Of a DNA stretch of 64,000 nt, positions 29,331 to 38,347 are shown piece by piece. The stretch is from Bacteroides sp. (lineage in GTDB: Bacteria; Bacteroidota; Bacteroidia; Bacteroidales; Bacteroidaceae). A program made the position numbers and the translations under genes. The DNA lies in contig JAGATY010000029.1 of NCBI GenBank assembly GCA_017621035.1, positions 1 through 64,000 of the forward strand, read 5' to 3'. The notes below the pieces were generated by a model. It made no database searches. It was not told the origin of the DNA and saw only the letters and a list, made by a program, of their open reading frames with translations. Within the stretch, counting starts at the first letter, position 1, and each line of letters begins with the position of its first letter.

Positions 29331-31436
29331 ATGAAACATTCCAATCTATTGATTATGTCAGCAGTTATGACATTGGCATCGTGCACAGCAGGTGGTGATG
29401 CCGGAAAGCCTCAGAGTGAACTCATCCAACGTTCGGAAATCAAAATTGACGGTCGCCGTATGACACCCGAAGCCCTTTGGGCAATGGGACGTATTGGTAG
29501 CGTGGCAGTATCACCCGATGGCAAGCAGGTGGCTTATGCCGTCAGCTATTACAGCGTGAAAGAAAACAAAAGTAACACAGAACTTTTCGTCATGAACAGT
29601 GACGGAACAGGTAACAAGCAACTCACCTTCGACGCTTCGTTCCAAGGCGAACCGGCCTGGATTAAGGGCGGAAGCAAGATTGCTTACCTCAGCACTGAGG
29701 GTGGAAGTGCACAAGTGTGGGAGATGAATGCCGACGGAAGCGGTCGCAAGCAGCTGACCAACTATGAGGGAGGCATCGACGGCTTTGCTTTCTCGCCCGA
29801 CGGAAAGAGACTTCTCTTCATCTCACAAGTGAAAACAGTGAAGTCAACTGCCGAGAAATACCCCGACCTGCCTAAGGCAACGGGCATCGTGGTAGACGAC
29901 TTGATGTACAAACATTGGGACGAATGGACCACTACTGCGCCGCATCCCTTTGTGGCAGACGTAACCGAAACGGGACTTGCTAACGTGAAAGACATCCTTG
30001 AAGGCGAACCTTTCGAGAGTCCCATGAAACCCTTTGGCGGCATTGAACAGCTGGCATGGAGTCCCGCATCGGACAAAGTGGCCTACACTTGTCGTAAGAA
30101 AACCGGTCTGGAATACGCCATCTCCACCAATTCAGACATCTTCGTTTACGACTTGAATAGCCAAAAGACCGTAAATCTTACGGAAGAGAACCTCGGTTAT
30201 GACACCAATCCGCAGTACTCGCCCGATGGAAAATACATTGCTTGGCAGAGTATGGAGCGCGACGGGTATGAGGCAGACTGGAACCGCCTCTTCATCATGA
30301 ACCTGGAAACCGGCGAGAAGAAGTTTGTTTCCGAAGCCTTTAAGTCCAACGTCGATGCCTTCAAGTGGGGAGCCGATTCACAATCGTTCTACTTCCTGGG
30401 AGTATGGCATGGCGAGGAACACATCTACCACATCGACTTGAAAGCAGACAACAAGCTGACCAAACTTACTGAAGGACAGTACGATTATGCAAGCATTGAC
30501 CTGTGCGGTGACCGTCTGATTGCCAAGCGCCACTCCATGAGTCAGGGCGATGAAATCTACTCACTCACTGCCGATGGAAAACAAGTAGCTCAGCTGACTA
30601 ACGAAAACAAGCACATCTACGACCAGCTTGACCTGGGCAAAGTAGAAGCGCGCTGGATGAAGACTACCGATGGCAAGCAGATGCTGACGTGGGTAATCTA
30701 TCCTCCTCACTTCGACAAGAACAAGAAGTATCCCACTCTGCTCTTCTGCGAAGGTGGCCCGCAAAGTCCTGTAAGCCAGTTCTGGAGCTATCGTTGGAAC
30801 TTCCAAATCATGGCAGCCAACGACTATATCATTGTGGCTCCTAACCGCAGAGGACTTCCCGGCTTTGGAATCGAGTGGAACGAAGCTATCAGTGGTGATT
30901 ACGGTGGCCAATGTATGAAGGATTACTTTACAGCTATCGACGAGATGGCCAAGGAACCGTTCGTTGATAAAGAGCGTCTGGGCTGCGTCGGAGCTTCTTT
31001 CGGAGGCTTCTCTGTCTACTGGTTGGCCGGACATCATGACAAACGTTTCAAAGCTTTCATCTCACACGACGGTATCTTCAACATGGAGATGCAGTATCTG
31101 GAAACCGAAGAGAAGTGGTTTGCCAACTGGGATATGGGTGGTGCTTACTGGGAGAAGAACAATCCTACAGCGCAACGAACCTTTGCCAACTCACCGCACA
31201 AGTTTGTGGACAAATGGGACACGCCGATACTCTGTATTCACGGAGAGAAGGATTACCGCATACTTGCCAACCATGCCATGGCCGCTTTCGATGCTGCCAA
31301 GATGCGTGGTGTGCCGGCTCAGTTGCTGATTTATCCCGACGAGAACCACTGGGTACTGAAGCCTCAAAACGGAGTATTGTGGCAACGCACCTTCTTTGCT
31401 TGGCTGGACAAGTGGTTGAAACCGGAGCAGAAGTAG
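29331..31436 (+). CDS. S9 family serine peptidase, DPP5-like lipoprotein
   Basis: This 701-residue protein is a prolyl-oligopeptidase-family enzyme with a lipoprotein signal (MKHSNLLIMSAVMTLASC, lipobox cysteine at 18). An N-terminal beta-propeller has WD40-like TolB-type repeats (VAVSPDGKQVAYAVS, AFSPDGKRLLFIS, QYSPDGKYIAW). The C-terminal alpha/beta-hydrolase domain has nucleophile S556 in GASFGG, D641 in HGEKDYR and H673 in ENHWV. Overall it resembles dipeptidyl-peptidase 5 of Porphyromonas, which removes N-terminal dipeptides from oligopeptides in the periplasm or at the outer membrane. It is convergent with the nuclease gene. Confidence 0.9.
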   Translation: MKHSNLLIMSAVMTLASCTAGGDAGKPQSELIQRSEIKIDGRRMTPEALWAMGRIGSVAVSPDGKQVAYAVSYYSVKENKSNTELFVMNSDGTGNKQLTFDASFQGEPAWIKGGSKIAYLSTEGGSAQVWEMNADGSGRKQLTNYEGGIDGFAFSPDGKRLLFISQVKTVKSTAEKYPDLPKATGIVVDDLMYKHWDEWTTTAPHPFVADVTETGLANVKDILEGEPFESPMKPFGGIEQLAWSPASDKVAYTCRKKTGLEYAISTNSDIFVYDLNSQKTVNLTEENLGYDTNPQYSPDGKYIAWQSMERDGYEADWNRLFIMNLETGEKKFVSEAFKSNVDAFKWGADSQSFYFLGVWHGEEHIYHIDLKADNKLTKLTEGQYDYASIDLCGDRLIAKRHSMSQGDEIYSLTADGKQVAQLTNENKHIYDQLDLGKVEARWMKTTDGKQMLTWVIYPPHFDKNKKYPTLLFCEGGPQSPVSQFWSYRWNFQIMAANDYIIVAPNRRGLPGFGIEWNEAISGDYGGQCMKDYFTAIDEMAKEPFVDKERLGCVGASFGGFSVYWLAGHHDKRFKAFISHDGIFNMEMQYLETEEKWFANWDMGGAYWEKNNPTAQRTFANSPHKFVDKWDTPILCIHGEKDYRILANHAMAAFDAAKMRGVPAQLLIYPDENHWVLKPQNGVLWQRTFFAWLDKWLKPEQK

Positions 31437-31459
31437 CCAATAGACATCAACTAAAATAA

Positions 31460-31565
31460 CTGAATTCGATAGAGGGTCTGAAAGAACGGGTGATACAGCT
31501 GCACTATAGTGCCTACGGTACCCGTTCTTTCAGACCCTCTATCGAATTCAGATTTAATTAAATCT
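31460..31565. repeat. Long perfect inverted repeat between convergent genes
   Basis: The 32 bases at 31460-31491 (starting CTGAATTCGATAGAGGG) are perfectly complementary to 31520-31551. The 28-base spacer itself contains the 12-bp palindrome GCACTATAGTGC (31501-31512). Directly after the right arm lies the palindrome AGATTTAATTAAATCT (31550-31565). It could terminate both convergent genes, though no T tract follows. Its length and perfection go beyond a typical terminator. Confidence 0.9.
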
Positions 31566-31585
31566 AGTAAGAAAGAGAGTTGAGA

Positions 31586-32866
31586 TTACCAGCGCCAGTC
31601 GGAAAGGTCGTATTGGGCTTCCACCCTCTCCTCCACTTGGTCGGGCAGATTGCAGAAGAAGTCCAGGCCGGTAAGCTCTTCCAACTCGTCGATGGTAACG
31701 ACATGTTGCTGCATGACGTCGGTCGGAACCGTGTCGCCATACTCATAACCATAGTTTTCGCGGTGTTCAATCCAGAACCCCAAAGCCTGATAGTTACCGT
31801 TCAGCTCGCCTAGCAGTGCCATGAAGTAGTAGCGCGGGCAGGCCAATCCGTGTAAGGTAAGGCCGTCGGCATCGGTGGTGGGATAGACTCCATTAGCATC
31901 TTTCTGCGTGCCGGTGTAGTTGGTAATCAGGTTGTTAAGCGATGCTCCTTTGGTCACGTGCAACTTTGAGAAGACGTAACGTGACCAGTAACGTACCCGA
32001 TACTCGAATGCAGCCCAGTATCCGCCGTTGAAGCTGTTGAACTGAGGTGTTATGTTACTGAAGTAGAAGGTCTGTTGGTTGGCTGCCACAGAGTAGACGC
32101 GGTCTTCCGAAGCACAGAGATGTCCGCGGTCGAAACCGTCGTTTCGGTGGTGGTCATTGGTAGTCTGATAGGCAGCAGGAAGCTGTGGGTCGGGTAGCCA
32201 AGCATCAGTCCGCCCCGTAACATCTCCCGTAGTAACCTCATCGAAGGTAAAGGCTACCCAGGCAGCATGGTTCAGCGAACTGTTCCATTCTAGCGCATAG
32301 TTCAGTATCTGCTCACCACCCATCGTCACCGTGTGTTCCACGTAGTAATTGTCCGGGTTCAAGTGGGGGATGGCAAGTTGCCCGGTATAACTTCCTTGGA
32401 GGGCATCATTTGAGTTCTGACTCAGTACCTCGGTGGAGTGATGTATGTATTCCACCCCCACATTGTTACCCAAAATGTAGGCAATGCGTAGCTTCAGGTA
32501 GATGTAGGAACGCTTTGTTTGATGGCGTACCCAATAGGTTTTGTCCTTGATTATCGGTGCTGTGGTACTCCAGACGGAGGCATCGGCAGGAGTTGTCATA
32601 GCTACTAAAGTCTTGCTATTGTCTGCTAAAAACTCACTGCTTGTACCACTGATAGCTCCTGTCCTGATAATCAGCGGGTATTCAAAGCCCTCGGGATAGA
32701 GGGAGTTTTGTTCACTGGAAACAGGTTCGTAACCCTTCAGAACAAAGGTTGAAGAACCTTCTTGGGTGGTAGCAATGTAATCGTTAGGCAATGGCTCGTC
32801 ATCGCTGCTACAGCCGGTGAGCCATCCGATTGCCATGAGTGAGAACAAATATATCAGTTTCTTCAT
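31586..32866 (-). CDS. Secreted DNA/RNA non-specific endonuclease lipoprotein
   Basis: This 426-residue protein has a lipoprotein signal (lipobox LTGC, cysteine 19) followed by SSDDE, an acidic +2 context common in surface-exposed Bacteroides lipoproteins. The C-terminal half is the NUC1 (EndoG/Serratia nuclease) fold, with catalytic DRGH at 246-249 (H249 general base) and the metal ligand asparagine in the SNITPQFNSFNGGYW stretch. Residues 40-160 form an N-terminal beta-rich domain I do not recognise. It lies downstream of a TonB receptor and a lipoprotein gene, behind an intrinsic terminator. It probably degrades extracellular nucleic acids at the cell surface. Confidence 0.9.
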   Translation of the reverse strand: MKKLIYLFSLMAIGWLTGCSSDDEPLPNDYIATTQEGSSTFVLKGYEPVSSEQNSLYPEGFEYPLIIRTGAISGTSSEFLADNSKTLVAMTTPADASVWSTTAPIIKDKTYWVRHQTKRSYIYLKLRIAYILGNNVGVEYIHHSTEVLSQNSNDALQGSYTGQLAIPHLNPDNYYVEHTVTMGGEQILNYALEWNSSLNHAAWVAFTFDEVTTGDVTGRTDAWLPDPQLPAAYQTTNDHHRNDGFDRGHLCASEDRVYSVAANQQTFYFSNITPQFNSFNGGYWAAFEYRVRYWSRYVFSKLHVTKGASLNNLITNYTGTQKDANGVYPTTDADGLTLHGLACPRYYFMALLGELNGNYQALGFWIEHRENYGYEYGDTVPTDVMQQHVVTIDELEELTGLDFFCNLPDQVEERVEAQYDLSDWRW

Positions 32867-32922
32867 GTTGCAAAAGGGATAAAGGAGAGTTTCTATTGCG
32901 GTTGAATGATTTAGAAGTCAAT

Positions 32923-32976
32923 GAAAAAAAGAGGTGGTACTCCCCCATGTAGGCCATGGGAAAAGACCACCTCCTG
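32923..32976 (-). terminator. Terminator between the lipoprotein and nuclease genes
   Basis: On the minus strand, GAGGTGG and CCACCTC arms enclose an inner CCCATG/CATGGG stem, followed by a run of seven T residues. It separates the nuclease from the two upstream genes unless transcription reads through. Confidence 0.85.
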
Positions 32977-32990
32977 ATAATTATCCGAAA

Positions 32991-35390
32991 TTACTCAGCT
33001 TTCTTCAGTGAACCATCAACGTATTGGAAAGTTCCGGGAGCAGTAACTTCGTATTGGATTGTCCAAGTAGAATTGGAACCACTGTACACAATGAAGTTCA
33101 ATGTGTAAGTAACTGTTACACCTTCAACAGGTTTTGCTTCGGGATGAATAGCCTCGAGTGTAGGTTTCATTACCTCGATGAAGCGTTCTTGCATCAGTGC
33201 AACAATTGCATCGTCAGCCATAGACTCATACTCTGTGGGATATTGTGACTTAGCAGCAGAAGCACGCCAATCCACATTACCATAGTATGCAGACACACCA
33301 CTATAATAATCGTTGTTACCATAGCTGGTTACATAACCTTGTCCTTTTGCAGTACATCCCATCGGAACGTCTACATTATTCCAAGCCCAGTCTACTGCAG
33401 TTTGGTAATAAAGAGTAGTCAAGTCGCCCTTAGTCAGCAAATTGATGGTAACACTTGGATTATAATTCCATGCACCGTTTACCTTAACAAACTGATCGGT
33501 AACCTGTTCTGTTTCGGTTGTCATTACCCACTCACCAGCAATCAAGGTCAATTCTTTGGCAGCAACAGTAGTGGCAGAGGTGAGATAAGCAACAGCCATT
33601 ACTTCATCTTCTTCAGCATACGGATAGTAGTTGGCCAAATAAGTCGGAAGAACAGCTTCAGGATTGCTTACATACTCTTTACCCAAGTTGTTATAAACTT
33701 CAGGATTCAAAGCGACCACATTTACATTGCTTTCTTCATATTCGCTCCAAGCACTGCCGTTAAATACGTAAAGAGCAGCAGCATTGTATGGTACTGTAGG
33801 CTGAGAACCACGAGTAGATGCCTTGGTAGCAGCAGGAACATACTTGTAAAGACTAGGAGCTACACCGCGCTCGTCAGCATAAGAACCATAAGAAGAGTAA
33901 GTAGCATCGTATTGAATACTCTTCTCTACAGAAGTATTGAACAGCTTGAAAGTGCCATCACCCAAAGCTTCAATAGCCCAGTCGTAACCACTCTCGGCAG
34001 CATACTCATTCTTGAAGTTGAAGCTATTGTAAGTACCTGACTGATAAGCATAACGTCCGTCAGAACCCAAAAGTGTATATCCGGCATCGCTCTTTGCGAT
34101 AGTCCAAGCCACGGCGTTGGATGTCTCATCTGCAATGATGCGGTCGTTGCTTGCCTCAAGAGCTGTTACAGCCAGGTAACCGTAGTTCTTACCCTCGAGC
34201 GGAGTGGCAGCATTGATTGCACCATCCACTACAGCAGCAATGATATACTTACCTTCGCCTGCAAAGTTGGTCACCTTTTGGTAAGCATCTACCTTAGCAT
34301 TCTCTGTAGAAGCTTTTACAACCTCGCGGATACAGAGTTGAAGATGGTCAGAAACTTCGTTATTCATATATCTATGTACGTGGTCGAAGCTAAGTGTTGT
34401 TCCGGTAGTTACTGCAAAAGCAGGTGAAACCAGATAAGCATCTGTCTCATAACGGGTACCACCGGCATAAGCACTAGCTTTTGCATATCCATAAGAAGCA
34501 AATGACCATACATAACTTAAACCTTCGGGAAGCGTTTCTTCACTAGTAAAGTCACCAAGGCTTGCACTGAATGATTCTTCCAACAAGGTGTTGCCTGCAG
34601 CCTCTACTAAAAGGTTCTTTATTTCCCAAGTAGCAGTGGCATCGTTAGTACCATCACTGATATAACGGAAAGCAACCTGAACATTCTTACCGGCATAAGC
34701 ACTGAGGTCAATATCACCGGAGTTAACAAAGTTCCAGTCTTCACCTGTACCATAAGTCGGAATAGTCAAAGGTTCCCATGCACCGGCAACATCAACGCCA
34801 TCGCCAGAATCAGGAGTACTGTAACTAGGTTCTGTCTGTGCATAGTTGTAATTAACCATCACTACGTCACCGGCTTGTGCATCAGGTTTTGCTTTCTTCA
34901 GAATAGAAGATACCTTAGAAAGAGTCTTCGGGGTAAGGTAAGAAGCATTGATATTCTTACTTTCCCATACAGAAGTATAGTCGTCATCTGACACCTTATA
35001 TACAGATGCGGTAGCAATGTCTGATAAATATTCAGGTTCGCCTACTAGCTTGTTATAGGTAACCTTGATGGCAGACTCGTTATCTGCAGTAGGATATGTA
35101 GCTGCCAAGAACGCAGGAACATAAGTTGAAGCCGGAATGTCGTCAGTAAAGTACTTGTTACCGGTTAAAGCAGCCAATTCGCTGGAGAGACCTGCAGCAG
35201 AAGCCAAGCTCTTGTTGGTAGAGTTGTTGGCAATAGTCTTATAATCTGCATCCGTCAGAGTGTATTCCAGTTGCTTAACGTCTGTAATCTGGAAATCGCC
35301 AAAGCCATCCAATTTATCTTGGTTCCAATCATCATCACAGCCAACTAACAAGATAGTAGCTGCAGCTAATAATATTCTATTTATTTTCAT
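32991..35390 (-). CDS. Surface lipoprotein with choice-of-anchor-J-like domains
   Basis: This 799-residue protein starts with lipobox LLVGC (cysteine 18) followed by DDD, a surface-lipoprotein signal. At least two modules resemble choice-of-anchor J domains. One has VNSGDIDLSAYAGKNVQVAF then RYISDG, with ATWEIKNLLVEA after it. The other has ESFSASLGDF, then YLVSPAFAVTTGTTLSFDH. The C-terminal third holds two further beta-rich repeats (the LANYYPYAEEDEVMAVAYL and LAATYPTADNESAIKVTYN segments resemble each other). It sits 18 bases after the TonB receptor gene and likely forms a lid or binding partner, like SusD in glycan systems but unrelated in sequence. Confidence 0.8.
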   Translation of the reverse strand: MKINRILLAAATILLVGCDDDWNQDKLDGFGDFQITDVKQLEYTLTDADYKTIANNSTNKSLASAAGLSSELAALTGNKYFTDDIPASTYVPAFLAATYPTADNESAIKVTYNKLVGEPEYLSDIATASVYKVSDDDYTSVWESKNINASYLTPKTLSKVSSILKKAKPDAQAGDVVMVNYNYAQTEPSYSTPDSGDGVDVAGAWEPLTIPTYGTGEDWNFVNSGDIDLSAYAGKNVQVAFRYISDGTNDATATWEIKNLLVEAAGNTLLEESFSASLGDFTSEETLPEGLSYVWSFASYGYAKASAYAGGTRYETDAYLVSPAFAVTTGTTLSFDHVHRYMNNEVSDHLQLCIREVVKASTENAKVDAYQKVTNFAGEGKYIIAAVVDGAINAATPLEGKNYGYLAVTALEASNDRIIADETSNAVAWTIAKSDAGYTLLGSDGRYAYQSGTYNSFNFKNEYAAESGYDWAIEALGDGTFKLFNTSVEKSIQYDATYSSYGSYADERGVAPSLYKYVPAATKASTRGSQPTVPYNAAALYVFNGSAWSEYEESNVNVVALNPEVYNNLGKEYVSNPEAVLPTYLANYYPYAEEDEVMAVAYLTSATTVAAKELTLIAGEWVMTTETEQVTDQFVKVNGAWNYNPSVTINLLTKGDLTTLYYQTAVDWAWNNVDVPMGCTAKGQGYVTSYGNNDYYSGVSAYYGNVDWRASAAKSQYPTEYESMADDAIVALMQERFIEVMKPTLEAIHPEAKPVEGVTVTYTLNFIVYSGSNSTWTIQYEVTAPGTFQYVDGSLKKAE

Positions 35391-35408
35391 ATTTCTGAAT
35401 CTTTAAGG

Positions 35409-38120
35409 TTAGAAACTAACTTTCAGTTTTAATGAATAAGTGCGACCAAATGAATAGAATATACGGTATGCACTATCCCAAGTACCTGTACCACCATCAT
35501 AAGCATCAACAATGTAATGATAGTTGAGCAGGTTGTTTACATTACCATACAGAGTGGCATTGCAGTTACCAATCTTAAATCGATAGCTTGCATTGAAATC
35601 AAATTGACCGCCTGAAGGAACTTTCCAAGGTTCGGTAGTTGTCAATTCACCAGGAATGATGTTGCTTGAAGACAATGAGTAGTCTGCATAAAGGTTAGCA
35701 CTGTGAGAATAGTCCAAACCAACACGCAAAGCCTTGTTAACCTTAGCAGTAACACCAATGAAAGCAGTTGTTTGTGCAGAACCACCAACCTTGATACCTT
35801 TCTGTTTCAAAGTAAAGCGGGCATGATCTTCTGCTCCTATGCCGGAAGCAATAGCACCCTTCAAGTCTGCCAATGGTTGTCCACCAGAGTTATAGAAATA
35901 ACCGGTAGCATCGCTATCCCATGTCCAGTCGCCCAAAGAAAGCATACCGGTAACTTCCAACCAACGTAAAGGTTGTGCCTTCAAATCCAGCTCAATACCC
36001 ATGTGCTTAGCATCTACACCAGCCATATTAAGCATGTAACGGTCAGTTTGACCATCGGCAGTTGTATAGTCGGCAGAACGGGTTGTTGTCTTGTCCATCC
36101 ATCTAGTGTAATAAGCATTCAAGTTTGCAGAGAAGTAACGGCTCTTGAAACCATAACCTACTTCTGCAGAGAAAATCTTTTCATTGATGGCATCCGGATT
36201 GGTTTCATTACTTACTGTACTGTTCAAGAAAGCACCACCGGAGAAGAACGGAGCACGGCTGATGTAACCGATATTAAAGAATACGTTATGATGATTGTCA
36301 AAGTTGTAGTTTGCACCACCCTTTACAGTGAATCCCATAAAGTTTACAGTCTTTGACTTTTCATGATCTTTGTCATAGTAGAAACGGTCTACACGCCAGT
36401 AGCCTGTGTTTGAAAGAGAACCGGCAATGAATGTAGCCAAGTTATCTTTATTGTATTCAGCTTGGAAGAAAGCACCTTCTTGTAATACATGACCATCGTA
36501 GTCGCGGTAAACAACATCACCTACACCCAACTTTTCATATCTCCAAGCAGAGTTTGCTGCAGCTGCATTGTTGGCAGCTTTTACGTTGGCACGATAACGG
36601 TCGGTATAATAAGCACCGTTAAACAGGTCGGTAATTTCATTGGTGTGTACACCTTTATAATAACGGAAGTCTATACCACCGTAGAAATCAATATATTGAT
36701 TGAACTTGGTAGTATAAGTAGAAAGCAAGCCATACCAGTTATGGAAGTTCTTAGACTTAGAGAGAACCATTACAGAACCCTTATCGCTTTGCTCATTCAT
36801 TTCTTGAATTTGGTCGTAAGCAAATGTACCATCAGCATTGCGGAACTTGGTATTCAATACACCATTGCTTGCACCATACCAGTTAGAAGCATCATTGGAT
36901 GTCAAACCTTGACCGCTCAAACCATAACCACGGCCTACAGAAACATAAGCAGCAGTACTCAATGTTGAGAAGTCGTTAATCTGCCATTGGTGATTCAAAC
37001 TGATTTGAGGCTTGTGATAAACATTCTTTGAAGAAGTCAAACGTTCACCATTCTTTCCAAAACCATAAGTTGGGTTGTAACGATACTTCTGGTCGGGTTG
37101 CATATATTGGGCAACTTGTTGCCAACCTTCAACGGTAAGACCATCATAATTACTACGTTGGTTATGCCACTGAGGTGCTCCAAAAGCAGTCAAAGACAAG
37201 GTATGAGAGTCACCAATCTGCTTAGAAATATTCAAGAAATAGTTGTAACCTTCATATTCAGTTCCTTGAATATAGCCATCGCCCCATTTCTTACCGCCGA
37301 GCAATGTCATGGCCCAGCCATTCTTTGTCAGACCTGTAGAAACAGTGAAAAGCAGTTGATTCATGCCATCGTTACCCATACCGTAAGAAATGGTACCACC
37401 CTTCTTTTGGTCAGTAGTACGAGTTACAATATTGATTGTACCACCCACTGAAGGCGAAGATACTTTAGAGGCACCCAAACCACGTTGAGTCTGCATGCTA
37501 CGAGTAACATCAGACAAACCAGCCCAGTTTGACCAATATACACCACCCCACTCCATATCGTTGACGGGTACACCGTTAATCATCACACCGATGTTGGCAG
37601 AAGAGAAACCACGCATATTGATACGTGAGTCACCATAACCACCACCTTGCTTGGTTGCATAAACACCGGGAGTAGACTTCAAGATTTCAGGAAACTCTTG
37701 TGTTCCCAGTTTTTCTTCAATAAATGCTGGTTCGAGTGTAGAAAGAGCTACAGGAGTTTTACGAGCCACGGCCACTGAAGAGGTGATGGTTACGTCAGAC
37801 AGCAACACTGCATCCGGTTTCATTTGGATAGCGCCCAGATTTACTGTTCCGGACTTGGCAGTAATTGTTTTCTTTTGGTCTTTATAACCCACATACTTAA
37901 ATAATAAAGTAGACTTTGGAGCTACATTCTGCTCAAAGTTACCTTCTACGTCGGTCACTGTACCATCAGTAGTACCTTCTACTGCAACTGCAGCACCTAC
38001 CAAAGGCTCACCAGACTCAGCGTCCAGCAACTGACCTTTTACTGTAATCTGTGCAAATGCTGTAGTAGTGAATACCGACAACACTGACACCAACAGAAAT
38101 TGAATTAAATGTTTTCTCAT
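35409..38120 (-). CDS. TonB-dependent receptor of the nuclease locus
   Basis: This 903-residue outer-membrane transporter has a signal peptide (ending TTTAFAQ) and a CarboxypepD-regulatory-like domain (about 25-105, VKGQLLDAESGEPLVGAAV). A plug domain follows (about 120-235, EILKSTPGVYATKQGGGYGD, MRGFSSANIGVMINGVPVND), then a 22-strand barrel ending in LKLKVSF. It is shorter than SusC and has no SusD partner. The lipoprotein and nuclease genes follow. Import of nucleic-acid breakdown products is an inference from this context. Confidence 0.9.
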   Translation of the reverse strand: MRKHLIQFLLVSVLSVFTTTAFAQITVKGQLLDAESGEPLVGAAVAVEGTTDGTVTDVEGNFEQNVAPKSTLLFKYVGYKDQKKTITAKSGTVNLGAIQMKPDAVLLSDVTITSSVAVARKTPVALSTLEPAFIEEKLGTQEFPEILKSTPGVYATKQGGGYGDSRINMRGFSSANIGVMINGVPVNDMEWGGVYWSNWAGLSDVTRSMQTQRGLGASKVSSPSVGGTINIVTRTTDQKKGGTISYGMGNDGMNQLLFTVSTGLTKNGWAMTLLGGKKWGDGYIQGTEYEGYNYFLNISKQIGDSHTLSLTAFGAPQWHNQRSNYDGLTVEGWQQVAQYMQPDQKYRYNPTYGFGKNGERLTSSKNVYHKPQISLNHQWQINDFSTLSTAAYVSVGRGYGLSGQGLTSNDASNWYGASNGVLNTKFRNADGTFAYDQIQEMNEQSDKGSVMVLSKSKNFHNWYGLLSTYTTKFNQYIDFYGGIDFRYYKGVHTNEITDLFNGAYYTDRYRANVKAANNAAAANSAWRYEKLGVGDVVYRDYDGHVLQEGAFFQAEYNKDNLATFIAGSLSNTGYWRVDRFYYDKDHEKSKTVNFMGFTVKGGANYNFDNHHNVFFNIGYISRAPFFSGGAFLNSTVSNETNPDAINEKIFSAEVGYGFKSRYFSANLNAYYTRWMDKTTTRSADYTTADGQTDRYMLNMAGVDAKHMGIELDLKAQPLRWLEVTGMLSLGDWTWDSDATGYFYNSGGQPLADLKGAIASGIGAEDHARFTLKQKGIKVGGSAQTTAFIGVTAKVNKALRVGLDYSHSANLYADYSLSSSNIIPGELTTTEPWKVPSGGQFDFNASYRFKIGNCNATLYGNVNNLLNYHYIVDAYDGGTGTWDSAYRIFYSFGRTYSLKLKVSF

Positions 38121-38181
38121 ATAATTCCTTTTTAGGTTAATAGATAGTGTTAATTAAACATTGATAATCTCATTGATGTCG

Positions 38182-38189
38182 CAAATATA
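38182..38189 (-). promoter_or_regulatory. Promoter -7 box for the TonB-receptor operon
   Basis: The minus strand reads TATATTTG, about 61 bases upstream of the receptor ATG. The -33 element is weak. Confidence 0.5.
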
Positions 38190-38268
38190 GCGAATAAAAA
38201 TTAGAGTTTTATTACAATTCTGCTACATTTTATTCAAGAAATGAAAGGTTCTTTAAACATTCCTATAC

Positions 38269-38302
38269 AACAAAAGCCCCGCAAACTGATGCGAGGCTTT
38301 CA
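38269..38302 (-). terminator. Terminator of ettA
   Basis: On the minus strand, AAGCCTCGCA pairs with TGCGGGGCTT, followed by TTGTT. Confidence 0.75.
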
Positions 38303-38347
38303 TTCTATCGAGTGAAAAGTGTCTAGACTTTCAAACTGTCACGAAAA

